64,000 nucleotides of DNA from Stenotrophomonas sp. ZAC14D1_NAIMI4_1 (GCF_003086775.1 NZ_CP026001.1:124001-188000); one strand, 5' to 3'; counted from the stretch's first letter, positions 37,765 to 47,900 are shown. Notes: generated by a model not told the origin, from the sequence alone. A program made the numbers and translations.

Positions 37765-39192
37765 ATGAAGATGCGCCTTCTCACCGGGTGGCAAGCCCGG
37801 TTCCATCTCGTGTGCCTGTTGATGCTGCTCAGCGCGCTCGCCGCCGGTGCCTGGCCAGGCACTGCCCACGCCCAGGCCGAGGTTTCACCGCTGCCCAGCG
37901 AAACCGTTGCGGTCGAGCCGCTGCAGGCCCCGGTTGCCGCCGCGCCCGCCACCGCTGAAGCCGCCGCCCCTGCCTTCGACCATGGCGACGTGGCCTGGAT
38001 GCTCACCTCCACCCTGCTGGTGCTGCTGATGGTGGTGCCCGGCCTGGCCCTGTTCTACGGCGGCCTGGTGCGTTCGAAGAACGTGCTGTCGGTGCTCAGC
38101 CAGATCCTGGTGGTGTTCTCGCTGGTGCTGCTGCTGTGGGTGTCCTACGGCTACAGCGCGGTGTTCAGTGCCGGCAATCCGTTCTTCGGCTCGTTCACCG
38201 AGTTCGCCTTCCTGAAGGGCTTCACCCCCGATTCGGTCGGCAACACGCCCATCAAGGGCCTGCCGGATTACCTGTTCGTCGCGTTCCAGTCGACCTTCGC
38301 CGGCATCACCACCGCGCTGATCGTCGGCGCCTTCGCCGAACGCATCAAGTTCCGCGCGGTGCTGCTGTTCTCGGCGCTGTGGTTCACCCTCAGCTACATC
38401 CCGATGGCGCACATCGTCTGGGGTGGCGGCTACCTGGGTGAGATGGGCGCGATCGATTTCGCCGGTGGCACCGTGGTGCACATCAACGCGGGCGTGGCCG
38501 GCCTGGTCGGTGCCTGGTTCCTGGGCAAGCGCCTGGGCTATGGCCAGACCGCGCTGAAGCCGCACAACGTGCCGTTCACCTACATCGGCGCGATGCTGCT
38601 GTGGGTGGGCTGGTTCGGCTTCAACGCCGGCTCGGCCGCAGCGGCCGACACCGTTGCCTCGCTGGCCTTCCTCAACACCGTGCTGGCCACTGCCGCAGCG
38701 GTGCTGGGCTGGACCCTCACCGAAGCGATCACCAAGGGCAAGCCGTCGGCACTGGGTGCCGCCTCGGGTGCGGTGGCCGGCCTGGTCGGCATCACCCCGG
38801 CCTGCGGCACCGTGGGCCCGCTGGGCGCCATCATCATTGGCTTCGTCGCCGGTGTGGTCTGCGTGTGGGGCGTGACCGGCCTGAAGCGCCTGCTGAAGGT
38901 GGACGACACCGCCGACGTGTTCGGCGTGCACGGCGTCGGCGGCATCGTCGGTGCCATCCTCACCGGTGTGTTCAGCGCGCAGTCGCTGGGCGGCACCAAG
39001 GCCGATCTGGATATCGGCCACCAGGTGTGGGTGCAGGTGGTCAGCGTCGGCCTCACCGTGGTGTGGTCGGCGGTGGTGACGGCGGCCATCCTGCTGCTGG
39101 TGAAGGTGGTGGTCGGCCTGCGCGTGACCGAAGAGGCCGAGCGTACCGGCCTGGATGTCACCTCGCACGGCGAATCGGCCTACGAGGCCTGA
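37765..39192 (+). CDS. amtB: Ammonium transporter
   Basis: 475 residues, with a signal peptide (LVCLLMLLSALAAGAWPGTA) and a Pro/Ala-rich linker before the 11-helix Amt domain starting near residue 75. The twin-His pore residues sit in GGTVVHINAGVAGLVGAW and GVHGVGGIVGAIL, with the phenylalanine-gate region intact. AmtB carries ammonium across the inner membrane and is blocked by unmodified GlnK. It starts 22 bases after glnK, so they are co-transcribed. The C-terminal tail (VTEEAERTGLDVTSHGESAYE) is the GlnK-docking type. Confidence 0.96.
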   Translation: MKMRLLTGWQARFHLVCLLMLLSALAAGAWPGTAHAQAEVSPLPSETVAVEPLQAPVAAAPATAEAAAPAFDHGDVAWMLTSTLLVLLMVVPGLALFYGGLVRSKNVLSVLSQILVVFSLVLLLWVSYGYSAVFSAGNPFFGSFTEFAFLKGFTPDSVGNTPIKGLPDYLFVAFQSTFAGITTALIVGAFAERIKFRAVLLFSALWFTLSYIPMAHIVWGGGYLGEMGAIDFAGGTVVHINAGVAGLVGAWFLGKRLGYGQTALKPHNVPFTYIGAMLLWVGWFGFNAGSAAAADTVASLAFLNTVLATAAAVLGWTLTEAITKGKPSALGAASGAVAGLVGITPACGTVGPLGAIIIGFVAGVVCVWGVTGLKRLLKVDDTADVFGVHGVGGIVGAILTGVFSAQSLGGTKADLDIGHQVWVQVVSVGLTVVWSAVVTAAILLLVKVVVGLRVTEEAERTGLDVTSHGESAYEA

Positions 39193-39219
39193 GCCAGCAG
39201 CGGGCAGATTTCTGCCCTG

Positions 39220-39324
39220 GTAGGTGCCGACCGTTGGTCGGCACTTCCCTCAGCCCTATGTTCCGGTGGGTGCCGACCGTTGGTCGGCACTGCAGCCCTC
39301 CAGCCACGCATGGCGTGGCTCTAC
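39220..39324. repeat. Three SMAG palindromes after amtB
   Basis: gtaggtgccgaccgttggtc (39220-39244), a GTGG variant of the same palindrome (39267-39290), and a reversed unit agccacgcatggcgtggctc followed by tac (39302-39324). Confidence 0.75.
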
Positions 39325-39381
39325 TGCAGCCGTCGGTACCGCGGCATGCATCCTCGCGCCTGATCGCGCACAATCGGGCAC

Positions 39382-40128
39382 ATGCACCCGATCCGCACGT
39401 CCCTGATGCTCTCGGCCTGCCTGCTGCTGGCTGCCTGTGCTTCCACCCCGCAGGAGCCGCGCAATCCGCTGGCCACCTGGGTCCCGTCGCCGAACCAGAA
39501 CGCACGCGATCCGGTGGTCATCGTCATCCACCACACCGAACAGGATTCGGTGCAGCAGAGCCTGCACACGCTGCGCACCGCCAACAGCGGCGGCCGGGTC
39601 AGCGCGCACTACCTCATCGGTGCCGATGGCCATCGCTACCAGCTGGTCAGCGACGAGCGCCGCGCCTGGCATGCCGGCGCCGGCCGCTGGGGCACCATCA
39701 CCGATCTCAACTCGGCCTCCATCGGCATCGAGCTGGACAACAACGGCAGCACGCCGTTCCCGCCCGCGCAGATCGCCTCGCTGATCCTGCTGCTGCGTGA
39801 CCTCACCGAGCGCCTGAACATCCCGCCGCGGCAGGTGATCGGCCACGCCGATCTGGCGCCGACGCGCAAGGCCGATCCCAGCCGCTTCTTCCCGTGGCAG
39901 CAATTGGCGCAGGCCGGTTTCGGCGTGTGGCCGCGCGCCAGCGATGGCCCCGCACCGGAAGGTTTCGACGCCTGGAACGCGATGGCCCGCTTCGGCTACC
40001 CGCTGGAGGATCGCGAGGCGGCCGTCGCGGCGTTCCATCGCCGCTTCCGCGGCAGCGACGACCTGCCGAAGACACTGGACGCCGAAGACGCACGCATCCT
40101 GCATTCGTTGCTGCTGCAGACGCCGTAG
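39382..40128 (+). CDS. N-acetylmuramoyl-L-alanine amidase, AmiD/AmpD-type lipoprotein
   Basis: 248 residues. A lipobox LLLAACAS gives Cys 19, so the enzyme sits in the outer or inner membrane facing the periplasm. The AmpD-family fold shows zinc ligands in VIVIHHTEQD, the SAHYLIGADGHRYQLV block, and VIGHADLAPTRKADPSRFFP. It cleaves the amide between muramic acid and L-alanine of peptidoglycan, especially anhydro-muropeptides. Stenotrophomonas has a cytoplasmic AmpD and a membrane-associated homologue, and this is of the second kind. It is followed by MltA, 79 bases apart on the same strand. Confidence 0.88.
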   Translation: MHPIRTSLMLSACLLLAACASTPQEPRNPLATWVPSPNQNARDPVVIVIHHTEQDSVQQSLHTLRTANSGGRVSAHYLIGADGHRYQLVSDERRAWHAGAGRWGTITDLNSASIGIELDNNGSTPFPPAQIASLILLLRDLTERLNIPPRQVIGHADLAPTRKADPSRFFPWQQLAQAGFGVWPRASDGPAPEGFDAWNAMARFGYPLEDREAAVAAFHRRFRGSDDLPKTLDAEDARILHSLLLQTP

Positions 40129-40138
40129 CCATCTGACG

Positions 40139-40163
40139 GTAGCGCCGGGCCATGCCCTGCGCT
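40139..40163 (+). repeat. Degenerate SMAG-type palindrome
   Basis: GTAG followed by cgccgggccatgccctgcgc, one or two changes from the gccgggcatggcccggc subtype seen at 47938. It lies between the amidase and MltA genes. Confidence 0.4.
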
Positions 40164-40207
40164 GCCAAAGGTTGCCCCGCCACCATCGGCCCCACTACAT
40201 TGCGACG

Positions 40208-41365
40208 ATGATCACTGTTCTGTCGTCGCCGCGCGCGCTCCTCACCCTCCTGGCCGTTGCCCTGCTGGCCGGCTGCGCCACCACCGGCACCCGCCCCGAT
40301 GCAAAGGCCACGGCCAAACCCGCTGCTGCCACCTACGCCAAGGTGGACTGGAAGGCGCTGCCGGCGGTTTCCGATACCGACCTGCTGGCCGGCTTCAGCG
40401 CCTGGCGCAGCAGCTGCACGCGGCTGAAGAACGATGCGGTCTGGGCCGGGCCCTGTGCGACCGCCGCCACGGTGCCCGACCAGGACCCGGTGGCGATCCG
40501 CCAGTTCCTGCAGCGCGACCTCGAGGTGTACGCACTGCGCGCGGGTGGCCATCAGGCTGATGGCCTGATCACCGGCTACTACGAACCCATCTATCCCGGC
40601 AGCCTGACCCGCACCGCCAGCGCGACGGTGCCGGTATACGGCACGCCCGAAGACCTGGTGGTGGTGCAGCTGGACAGCCTCTACCCCGAGTTGAAGGGCA
40701 AGCGCCTGCGCGGCCGCCTCGACGGCAAGGTGCTCAAGCCGTATGACGACGCCGGCACCATCGCCAGCAAGGGTTCCAAAGCGCCCGTGCTGGCCTGGCT
40801 GACCGACCCGATGGACCTGCAGCTGCTGCAGATCCAGGGCTCGGGGCGCGTGCGCCTGGCCGATGGCACCCAGGTGCGGCTGGCCTACGCCGAGCAGAAC
40901 GGCCACCCCTACCGCGCCATCGGCCGCTGGCTGGTGGACCAGGGCGAGCTGAAGAAGGAAGACGTCACCATGGACGCGATCCGCGCCTGGGCGAAGGCGC
41001 ACCCCGCGCGCGTGCCGGAGCTGCTGCGCAGCAATCCCAGCTACGTGTTCTTCGTGCGCAGCGCCGACAGCCCGGAAGGCCCGCGTGGTTCGCTGAACGT
41101 GCCGCTCACTGCCGGCTACAGCGTGGCCGTGGACCGCAGCGTGGTGCCGCTGGGCAGCCTGCTGTGGCTGTCCACCACGCGCCCGGACGGCAGCCCGGTG
41201 GTGCGCCCGGTGGCCGCGCAGGACACCGGCGGTGCCATCGCTGGCGAAGTGCGCGCCGACCTGTACTGGGGCAGTGGCGATGCCGCCGGCAAGCTGGCCG
41301 GTGACATGAAGCAGAAGGGCAATCTCTGGATGCTGTGGCCGAAGGGCACCCCCCTGCCGAACTGA
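40208..41365 (+). CDS. mltA: Membrane-bound lytic transglycosylase A
   Basis: 385 residues from the ATG at 40208. A lipobox LLAVALLAGCA gives the lipid-anchored Cys near residue 19. The MltA domain is complete: GLITGYYEPIYPGS near 119, LLQIQGSGRVRLADG near 206, and the 3D domain with QDTGGAIAGEVRADLYWG near 340 (catalytic Asp). It cleaves peptidoglycan glycan strands to 1,6-anhydro-muropeptides. Pairing with the amidase upstream gives a cell-wall recycling or turnover module. Confidence 0.94.
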   Translation: MITVLSSPRALLTLLAVALLAGCATTGTRPDAKATAKPAAATYAKVDWKALPAVSDTDLLAGFSAWRSSCTRLKNDAVWAGPCATAATVPDQDPVAIRQFLQRDLEVYALRAGGHQADGLITGYYEPIYPGSLTRTASATVPVYGTPEDLVVVQLDSLYPELKGKRLRGRLDGKVLKPYDDAGTIASKGSKAPVLAWLTDPMDLQLLQIQGSGRVRLADGTQVRLAYAEQNGHPYRAIGRWLVDQGELKKEDVTMDAIRAWAKAHPARVPELLRSNPSYVFFVRSADSPEGPRGSLNVPLTAGYSVAVDRSVVPLGSLLWLSTTRPDGSPVVRPVAAQDTGGAIAGEVRADLYWGSGDAAGKLAGDMKQKGNLWMLWPKGTPLPN

Positions 41366-41372
41366 ACCGGCA

Positions 41373-41411
41373 GGGGTCGGATCCCTTTCCAGAGGAAAGG
41401 GCTCTGACCCC
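41373..41411. repeat. Hairpin repeat, copy 1 (inverted relative to 43995)
   Basis: Left arm ggggtcggatccctttcc, loop aga, right arm ggaaagggctctgacccc. The stem has the same two imperfections as the copy at 43995-44034, which is its reverse complement except for the loop. It starts eight bases after the mltA stop, so may also act as a terminator. Confidence 0.8.
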
Positions 41412-41473
41412 GGATGCCTGATAATGGCGCCATTCCGAACTCTCCGGCCGCCGCTGCGGCCAGGACCCCTGCA

Positions 41474-41767
41474 ATGAAGAACATCAAGAACAACACCGCC
41501 AAGAAGTACTACAAGCACTGGGCCGAATCGGGCCTGGGCAAGGGCAACGTGCTGATGGAAGCCCGCGGCGAGAAGATCGTGCGCCAGGTGGAAATCTACG
41601 GCACCAAGCTGGTCTGGGCCGACGAGCACGGCCAGAGCGATGACCGTTTCCTGCTGGCCGACCAGCCGGTGTCGTTCCTGGATTTCGACGAGGACGACGA
41701 AATCTCCGCGCGCGAGTTTGAAAGCGCCTGGAAGAAGGCCAGGGAAGCCACCGGCTACCCGGTGTAA
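41474..41767 (+). CDS. Small conserved protein, function unknown
   Basis: 97 residues from the ATG at 41474 (MKNIKNNTAKKYYKHWAESG). The N-terminus is basic (KK, KK) and the C-terminal half strongly acidic (LDFDEDDEISAREFESAWKK). No signal peptide, no membrane helix, no motif that I recognise. The acidic DFDEDDEIS stretch resembles no standard metal loop. Coding character and low Arg content suggest a real gene. It stands alone between two inverted hairpin repeats together with the TonB receptor. Confidence 0.75.
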   Translation: MKNIKNNTAKKYYKHWAESGLGKGNVLMEARGEKIVRQVEIYGTKLVWADEHGQSDDRFLLADQPVSFLDFDEDDEISAREFESAWKKAREATGYPV

Positions 41768-41789
41768 GCCGCCGCTCCACCCCGCTTTT

Positions 41790-41884
41790 GTAGCGTCGAG
41801 CTTGCTCGACTGCTTCACCGCCCTCGTAGAGTCGAGCTTGCTCGACTGCTCCTGACAACGGCAGTCGAGCAAGCTCGACTCTAC
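41790..41884. repeat. Three SMAG palindromes before the TonB receptor
   Basis: GTAG units at 41790 (palindrome gtcgagcttgctcgac) and 41826, and a reversed unit gcagtcgagcaagctcgact ending ctac at 41861-41884. They lie between the small gene and the Zur-like box. Confidence 0.8.
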
Positions 41885-41897
41885 GGATCTCGTGCAT

Positions 41898-41920
41898 GAA
41901 ATGTTATATGATTACATTTC
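41898..41920 (+). promoter_or_regulatory. Zur-like operator upstream of TonB receptor
   Basis: A 23-base near-palindrome: GAAATGTTATA, one central T, then GATTACATTTC. It matches the gamma-proteobacterial Zur box GAAATGTTATA-N-TATAACATTTC at all but two positions. The outer seven bases of each arm are fully symmetric. It ends 21 bases before the receptor's ATG. AT-richness is exceptional in this window. Confidence 0.82.
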
Positions 41921-41941
41921 ATCCGCGCCCTTCCATCCCCC

Positions 41942-43987
41942 ATGAAAACCTCCACGCTGGTGGCCGCCCTCGCGACCGCCTCGTTCGCCCCTGAAGCCTT
42001 CGCACAGTCCGCCGATGCCGCGCTCACCCTCGGCAAGGTGCAGGTGCACCAGCATGGCGAAGGCCAGTTGAGCGCCCACCAGGTCCTGACCTCGGTGGAC
42101 GTGCTGGGCGCGGACCAGATCGAAGACCGCAATGTCTCGCACAGCTGGGAGCTGCTGGGGCAGATGCCCGGCATCCAGCTCACCGAAACGCGGCAGGGTG
42201 CCGAATCGGGCAAGGTCAGCTTCCGCGCCTTCAACGGCGAGGGCTACCTCAACGCCATCAAGACCCTCATCGACGGCATCCCCAGCAACGTCAACAGCGG
42301 CAACCAGCGCTTCATCGACATGCTGTTCCCGCTGGAAATCAGCTACATCGAAGTGGTGCGCGGGACCAACGACCCGCGCTACGGCCTGCACAACATCGGT
42401 GGCAACGTGAACTTCGGCACGCGCCAGGGCGGCAACTACACCGATGCGCGGCTGGCCTACGGCAGCTACAACACCCGCGACGCGCAGCTGGCAGTGGGCC
42501 GTGAAGCGGATGGCTTCGCCCAGAACTACTTCGTCGGCACCCAGGCCAGCGATGGCTACCGCGACCACGACACCTCGAAGAAGTACTCGCTGGGCGGCAA
42601 ATGGTTCTACGGCTCGCTGGACGACGGCCTGCGCGTGGGCCTGACCGCGCGCGCGTACCACCACGAAGCCGACGAACCCGGTTTCATGACCGCTGACGAA
42701 CTGCACGCGCATCGCCGTGGCAGCGACCTGCGCAACGGCCACGATGGTGATGACCGCGACATGCGCCAGATCGCCGCGCACCTGGACCTGAAGCTGTCCG
42801 ACGCGCTCACCTTCGGCACGCGGCTGTACTACAACCGCTATGAAGACGATCGCCGGGTGACCTTCAGCGATCTGCCCACCGGCAACTTGCCGCGCCAGCG
42901 CCGCGTGTGGGATGAGCGGCAGACCGGCCTGCTCAGCACGCTCACCTGGCAGGCCAGCCCCGCGCTGACCGTGGAAGGTGGCCTGAACTACGAACAGCAG
43001 GACAACGGCTACATCCGCGAGCGCTACGCCTACGCCGAACCCACTGATTTCAGCCAGGCCCCGGCGCGCGTGCAGAACAACGACCGCCACAGCTTCGACA
43101 ACTGGGGCGCCTACGTGCAGGCCATCTACCAGCCCGCCGATGCCTGGAAGATCGTGCCCGCCTACCGCGTGGACCGGTTCAGCGGGCGCACCCACCTCAT
43201 GAACGGCGTCAGCGGCCGCCTGCAGGACTACGGCAGCATCGGCCAGCCCAAGCTGAGCGTCATCCACAGCCTGGGCGAGCACACCCACGTCTATGCCAAC
43301 TGGGGCCGCACGTTCCAGGTGCTGACCGGCTCCACCGCACCGGCCTACCTCACCCCGGGGCAGGCACCGATGCAGCCGTCCACCAACACCGGCATGGAGC
43401 TGGGCCTGAAATTCCAGCCGTTCCAGGGCGCCCAGGCGCGGCTGGCGGTGTGGCAGCAGGATGCCGAAAACGAGGTATCCAACATGCCGGCCACCGGCAC
43501 CACGGTCACCCTGGGCAAGACCCGGCGGCGGGGCGTGGACGCGCAGATCAGCGCGCAGCTGGGTGCTGACTGGACCGTATGGCTCTCACACGCCTACCAG
43601 GAAGCGAAGATCACCCGCGACGATCGCGATGCCAGCGTTTCCCTGCAGGGCCGCGAAGTGGCCGCCACCCCGCGCCACATCAGCAACCTGGGCGTGGACT
43701 ACCAGGCCAGTGATGCACTGCGGCTGGGCCTGCAGGCACGCGCGCAGGGCGATTACTACCTGGAAGAGCGCAACGAGGCCGGCAAGTTCGGTGGCTTCGC
43801 CGTGCTCGACCTCAGCGCCGCGTACCAGATCAACCCGCGCTGGAGCGTGGACCTGCAGCTGAAGAACGTCACCGGCCGCGAGTACGCCTACGCCTGGTAC
43901 GACAGCTTCTTCTGGGACAGCGCCCGCCCGATGTTCTCGCCCGCCCCGGGCCGCAGCGTGTTCGTCGGCCTGAACATGAAGCTGTAA
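41942..43987 (+). CDS. TonB-dependent outer-membrane receptor, probable zinc uptake
   Basis: 681 residues with a signal peptide (MKTSTLVAALATASFAPEAF, then AQS). The plug domain follows (VDVLGADQIEDRNVSHSWEL, FIDMLFPLEISYIEVVRGTND, GGNVNFGTRQGG), then a 22-strand barrel ending with the terminal aromatic-type signature GRSVFVGLNMKL. Histidine-rich segments occur in a plug-proximal site (KVQVHQHGEGQ) and in extracellular loops (YHHEADEP, ELHAHRRGSD, NGHDGDDRD), as in the ZnuD-type zinc receptors. The Zur-like box just upstream supports zinc import. No TonB/ExbB or permease gene is adjacent. Confidence 0.9.
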   Translation: MKTSTLVAALATASFAPEAFAQSADAALTLGKVQVHQHGEGQLSAHQVLTSVDVLGADQIEDRNVSHSWELLGQMPGIQLTETRQGAESGKVSFRAFNGEGYLNAIKTLIDGIPSNVNSGNQRFIDMLFPLEISYIEVVRGTNDPRYGLHNIGGNVNFGTRQGGNYTDARLAYGSYNTRDAQLAVGREADGFAQNYFVGTQASDGYRDHDTSKKYSLGGKWFYGSLDDGLRVGLTARAYHHEADEPGFMTADELHAHRRGSDLRNGHDGDDRDMRQIAAHLDLKLSDALTFGTRLYYNRYEDDRRVTFSDLPTGNLPRQRRVWDERQTGLLSTLTWQASPALTVEGGLNYEQQDNGYIRERYAYAEPTDFSQAPARVQNNDRHSFDNWGAYVQAIYQPADAWKIVPAYRVDRFSGRTHLMNGVSGRLQDYGSIGQPKLSVIHSLGEHTHVYANWGRTFQVLTGSTAPAYLTPGQAPMQPSTNTGMELGLKFQPFQGAQARLAVWQQDAENEVSNMPATGTTVTLGKTRRRGVDAQISAQLGADWTVWLSHAYQEAKITRDDRDASVSLQGREVAATPRHISNLGVDYQASDALRLGLQARAQGDYYLEERNEAGKFGGFAVLDLSAAYQINPRWSVDLQLKNVTGREYAYAWYDSFFWDSARPMFSPAPGRSVFVGLNMKL

Positions 43988-43994
43988 CTGCCGT

Positions 43995-44034
43995 GGGGTC
44001 AGAGCCCTTTCCTCGCGGAAAGGGATCCGACCCC
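43995..44034. repeat. Hairpin repeat, copy 2 (inverted relative to 41373)
   Basis: Left arm ggggtcagagccctttcc, loop tcgc, right arm ggaaagggatccgacccc. It is the reverse complement of the copy at 41373-41411 apart from the loop. Located eight bases after the TonB receptor stop and eleven bases before the NtrC-like site. Confidence 0.8.
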
Positions 44035-44045
44035 GGACCCCCGTT

Positions 44046-44064
44046 TTGCACTACATTGGTGCAA
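44046..44064 (+). promoter_or_regulatory. NtrC-like site ending at the glnL start codon
   Basis: TTGCACTACATTGGTGCAA, a perfect GCAC-N7-GTGC NtrC-type site flanked by symmetric bases. Its last A is the first base of the glnL ATG (44064), so bound NtrC would cover the start of the gene, which fits auto-repression. There is no sigma-54 promoter match nearby. Confidence 0.8.
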
Positions 44065-45117
44065 TGTCCGACCCCGCACCCCCGCCATCCCTTGATGCCC
44101 TCGGCACGCCGCTGGCCTGGGCCGGGGCCGATGGCCGCATCGTCGGCTGCAATCCCGCCTTCGCCCGCTGGCTGGGCGTCAGCGTCCGCCGCCTGATCGG
44201 CCAGCCGCTGGCCGCGCTGGAAGTGCAGGGCGAGGCCCTGGCCCATTTCCTCGCCCGCGACGAGCGCGACAGCCTGCGGTTGAACCGCCTGGCGCTGGCC
44301 CTGCCCGGCGAGGGCGCACGCTTCGCCGAAGGCTGGATGAGCCGCCGCGATGATGGCGGCTGGCTGCTGGAAGCCCACCCGGTCGACGAATTCCCGGGCC
44401 TTGACCCGACCCAGGCGCTGCCCAGCGCGCTCAGTGCCGCGCTGAAGGGCCTGGCCCACGAACTGCGCAACCCGCTGGCCGGGCTGAAGGGCGCCGCCCA
44501 GCTGCTGGCGCGCCGTGCCGCGCAGCGCGATGCCAGCGAGCGCGAACTGATCGACCTGATCGGCTCGGAGATCGAGCGCCTCAACGGCCTGCTCGACCAG
44601 CTGCTGTCGCCGGCACCGGCCGCGCCGCACGCACCGCTGAACATCCATGCCGCGCTGGAACGCGTGCTGCGCCTGGCCGAAAACGAGGCCGGCTGGGCCG
44701 TGCGCCTGCAGCGCGACTACGACCCCAGCATTCCCGAGTTCCATGGCGATGCCGACCGCCTCACCCAGGCGGTGTGGAACCTGGTGCGCAACGCCATCCA
44801 GGCCGGCGCCGGGGTCATCACCCTGCGCACCCGCGTTGAACATGGCGTGCGCATTGCCGAACAGCTGCACACCCTGGCGCTGCGCCTGGAAATTGCCGAT
44901 GACGGGCGTGGTGTGCCGGAAGAACTGGCCGAGCACCTGTTCCTGCCGCTGGTCAGTGGCCGCGCCGAAGGGACCGGCCTGGGCCTGGCGCTGGCCCAGC
45001 AGGTGGCGCGCGAACACCGTGGCACGCTCACCTACCGCTCGCGCCCGGGCCATACCGTATTCACCCTGCTTCTGCCGATCGGCAGCGGCGCCGCCCCGGC
45101 CGAGGAGGCCCTGCGCG

Positions 45118-45125
<8 letters not shown>
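44064..45125 (+). CDS. glnL: Nitrogen-regulation sensor histidine kinase NtrB
   Basis: 353 residues from the ATG at 44064. A PAS-like domain (residues 10-110) precedes the H-box GLAHELRNPLAGLKGAAQLL with the phospho-His at 132, then N-box NLVRNAIQ, G1 IADDGRGVPEELAEHLFLPL and G2 GTGLGLALAQQVA. It has no membrane segment, as expected for the soluble, PII-controlled kinase NtrB, which phosphorylates or dephosphorylates NtrC. The stop overlaps the start of glnG by 8 bases (ATGTCTGA). Confidence 0.95.
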
Positions 45126-46566
<1,441 letters not shown>

Positions 46567-46659
46567 ACGGCCCGTGCACACGGTCCTCGCGCCCGCTTGC
46601 CGAACTGTTGATCCGCCATGGACGATGCCGTCCGTAGTGTTCCCTGCAAGGAGTTCCTG

Positions 46660-47229
46660 ATGCGCCTGTCACCTGCCATCCTGCCGCTGTCCGCCGCCGT
46701 GCTGCTGTCTGCCTGTGGCAGTGCGCCGCAGAAGTCGCAGCCCACGCCGCCGCCGGTGGTCACCACGCCCGTGGCCCAGCTGGCCGAAGCCAACCTGGCG
46801 CCAGCCTCGGCCAGCATCGTCAGTGGCCGCCTGGTGCTGAAAACCGAAAGCGGTGGCGTGCACCTGACCGGCCTGGTCGGTGGCCTGCAGCCGATGCAGC
46901 AGGCCGGCTTCCACATCCACGAACGCGGTGACTGCAGCGCGGTGGATGCCAGCAGCGCCGGCAACCACTTCAATCCCGCTGGCAGCGCGCACGGCCGCGC
47001 CGGCAGCGGCAAGCACCACCTGGGCGACATCGACAACCTGCAGGCCGATGCCCAGGGCCGCGCGAATATCGATGTGCACCTGAAGGGCGTTACCCTTGGG
47101 GGAGGCGCCGCCACCGATATCGCCGGACGTGCACTGGTCGTGCATGCCAACGCCGATGACTATCGCAGCCAGCCCGCCGGCAATGCCGGCGTCCGCATCG
47201 CCTGCGGTGTGATCCGGGTTACCCGCTGA
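46660..47229 (+). CDS. sodC: Cu/Zn superoxide dismutase, lipoprotein (copy 1)
   Basis: 189 residues from the ATG at 46660, with AAGGAG well placed. The lipobox LLSACG gives Cys 18, so the enzyme is membrane-anchored and faces the periplasm. Copper/zinc ligands are in GFHIHERGDCS, AGNHFNPAGSAHG, GKHHLGDI and VVHANADDY, all complete. It dismutates superoxide. The second sodC follows 31 bases later, so both are probably co-transcribed. It differs from the second copy in being shorter in the linker and in replacing the GSEHGF with a QQAGF loop. Confidence 0.92.
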   Translation: MRLSPAILPLSAAVLLSACGSAPQKSQPTPPPVVTTPVAQLAEANLAPASASIVSGRLVLKTESGGVHLTGLVGGLQPMQQAGFHIHERGDCSAVDASSAGNHFNPAGSAHGRAGSGKHHLGDIDNLQADAQGRANIDVHLKGVTLGGGAATDIAGRALVVHANADDYRSQPAGNAGVRIACGVIRVTR

Positions 47230-47260
47230 TCGCCACGGGCTTCATTCCAAGGAGAGTTCC

Positions 47261-47893
47261 ATGCGTCTGATCCATACCTCGCTGTTCGCGGCCATCGCCG
47301 CCCTGGGCCTGGCGGCCTGCAACCAGCAGCCGGCCGCCCCGGAAGCCGAAGCCCCGGCCACCACCCCGGCCGAAGGCTCGGCAGCACCGGCTGATCCGGC
47401 GGCTGCACCGGCTACCGAAGCTGCACCGGCCACCGATGCCACGGCCACGGCCGAACTGGCACCGACCCAGGGCAACGAGACCAAGGGCAGCGTCACCTTC
47501 AAGGTGGTCGACGGCAAGGTGCATGTGACCGGCCAGATCAGCGGCCTGAAGCCGGGCAGCGAGCACGGCTTCCACATCCACGAGAAGGGCGACTGCAGCG
47601 CGCCGGACGGCATGAGCGCCGGCGGCCACTTCAACCCGGGCAAGCAGGACCACGGCAATGTGTCGGCCGACCCGCACCACGGCGGCGACATGCCCAACAT
47701 CAAGGCCGACGACAAGGGCGTGGCCACCATCGACGGCCCGGTCTCGAGCAACGTCAACATCGGCAAGGGTGATGACTTCGACATCATCGGCCGCGGCCTG
47801 ATCGTCCACGCCGACGCGGACGACTACAAGACCCAGCCGACCGGCAACGCCGGCGCGCGCCTGGCCTGCGCGGTCATCCAGAAGGCCCCGTAA
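47261..47893 (+). CDS. sodC: Cu/Zn superoxide dismutase, lipoprotein (copy 2)
   Basis: 210 residues. The lipobox LGLAACN gives Cys 20; a long Ala/Pro/Thr-rich linker (residues 21-65) separates the lipid anchor from the SOD domain. Metal ligands are GFHIHEKGDCS, GGHFNPGKQDHG, PHHGGDMPN and VHADADDY, all intact. Together with the first copy it gives tandem periplasmic dismutases, perhaps at different distances from the membrane. A strong terminator follows at 47901. Confidence 0.94.
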   Translation: MRLIHTSLFAAIAALGLAACNQQPAAPEAEAPATTPAEGSAAPADPAAAPATEAAPATDATATAELAPTQGNETKGSVTFKVVDGKVHVTGQISGLKPGSEHGFHIHEKGDCSAPDGMSAGGHFNPGKQDHGNVSADPHHGGDMPNIKADDKGVATIDGPVSSNVNIGKGDDFDIIGRGLIVHADADDYKTQPTGNAGARLACAVIQKAP

Positions 47894-47900
47894 GGAAATG

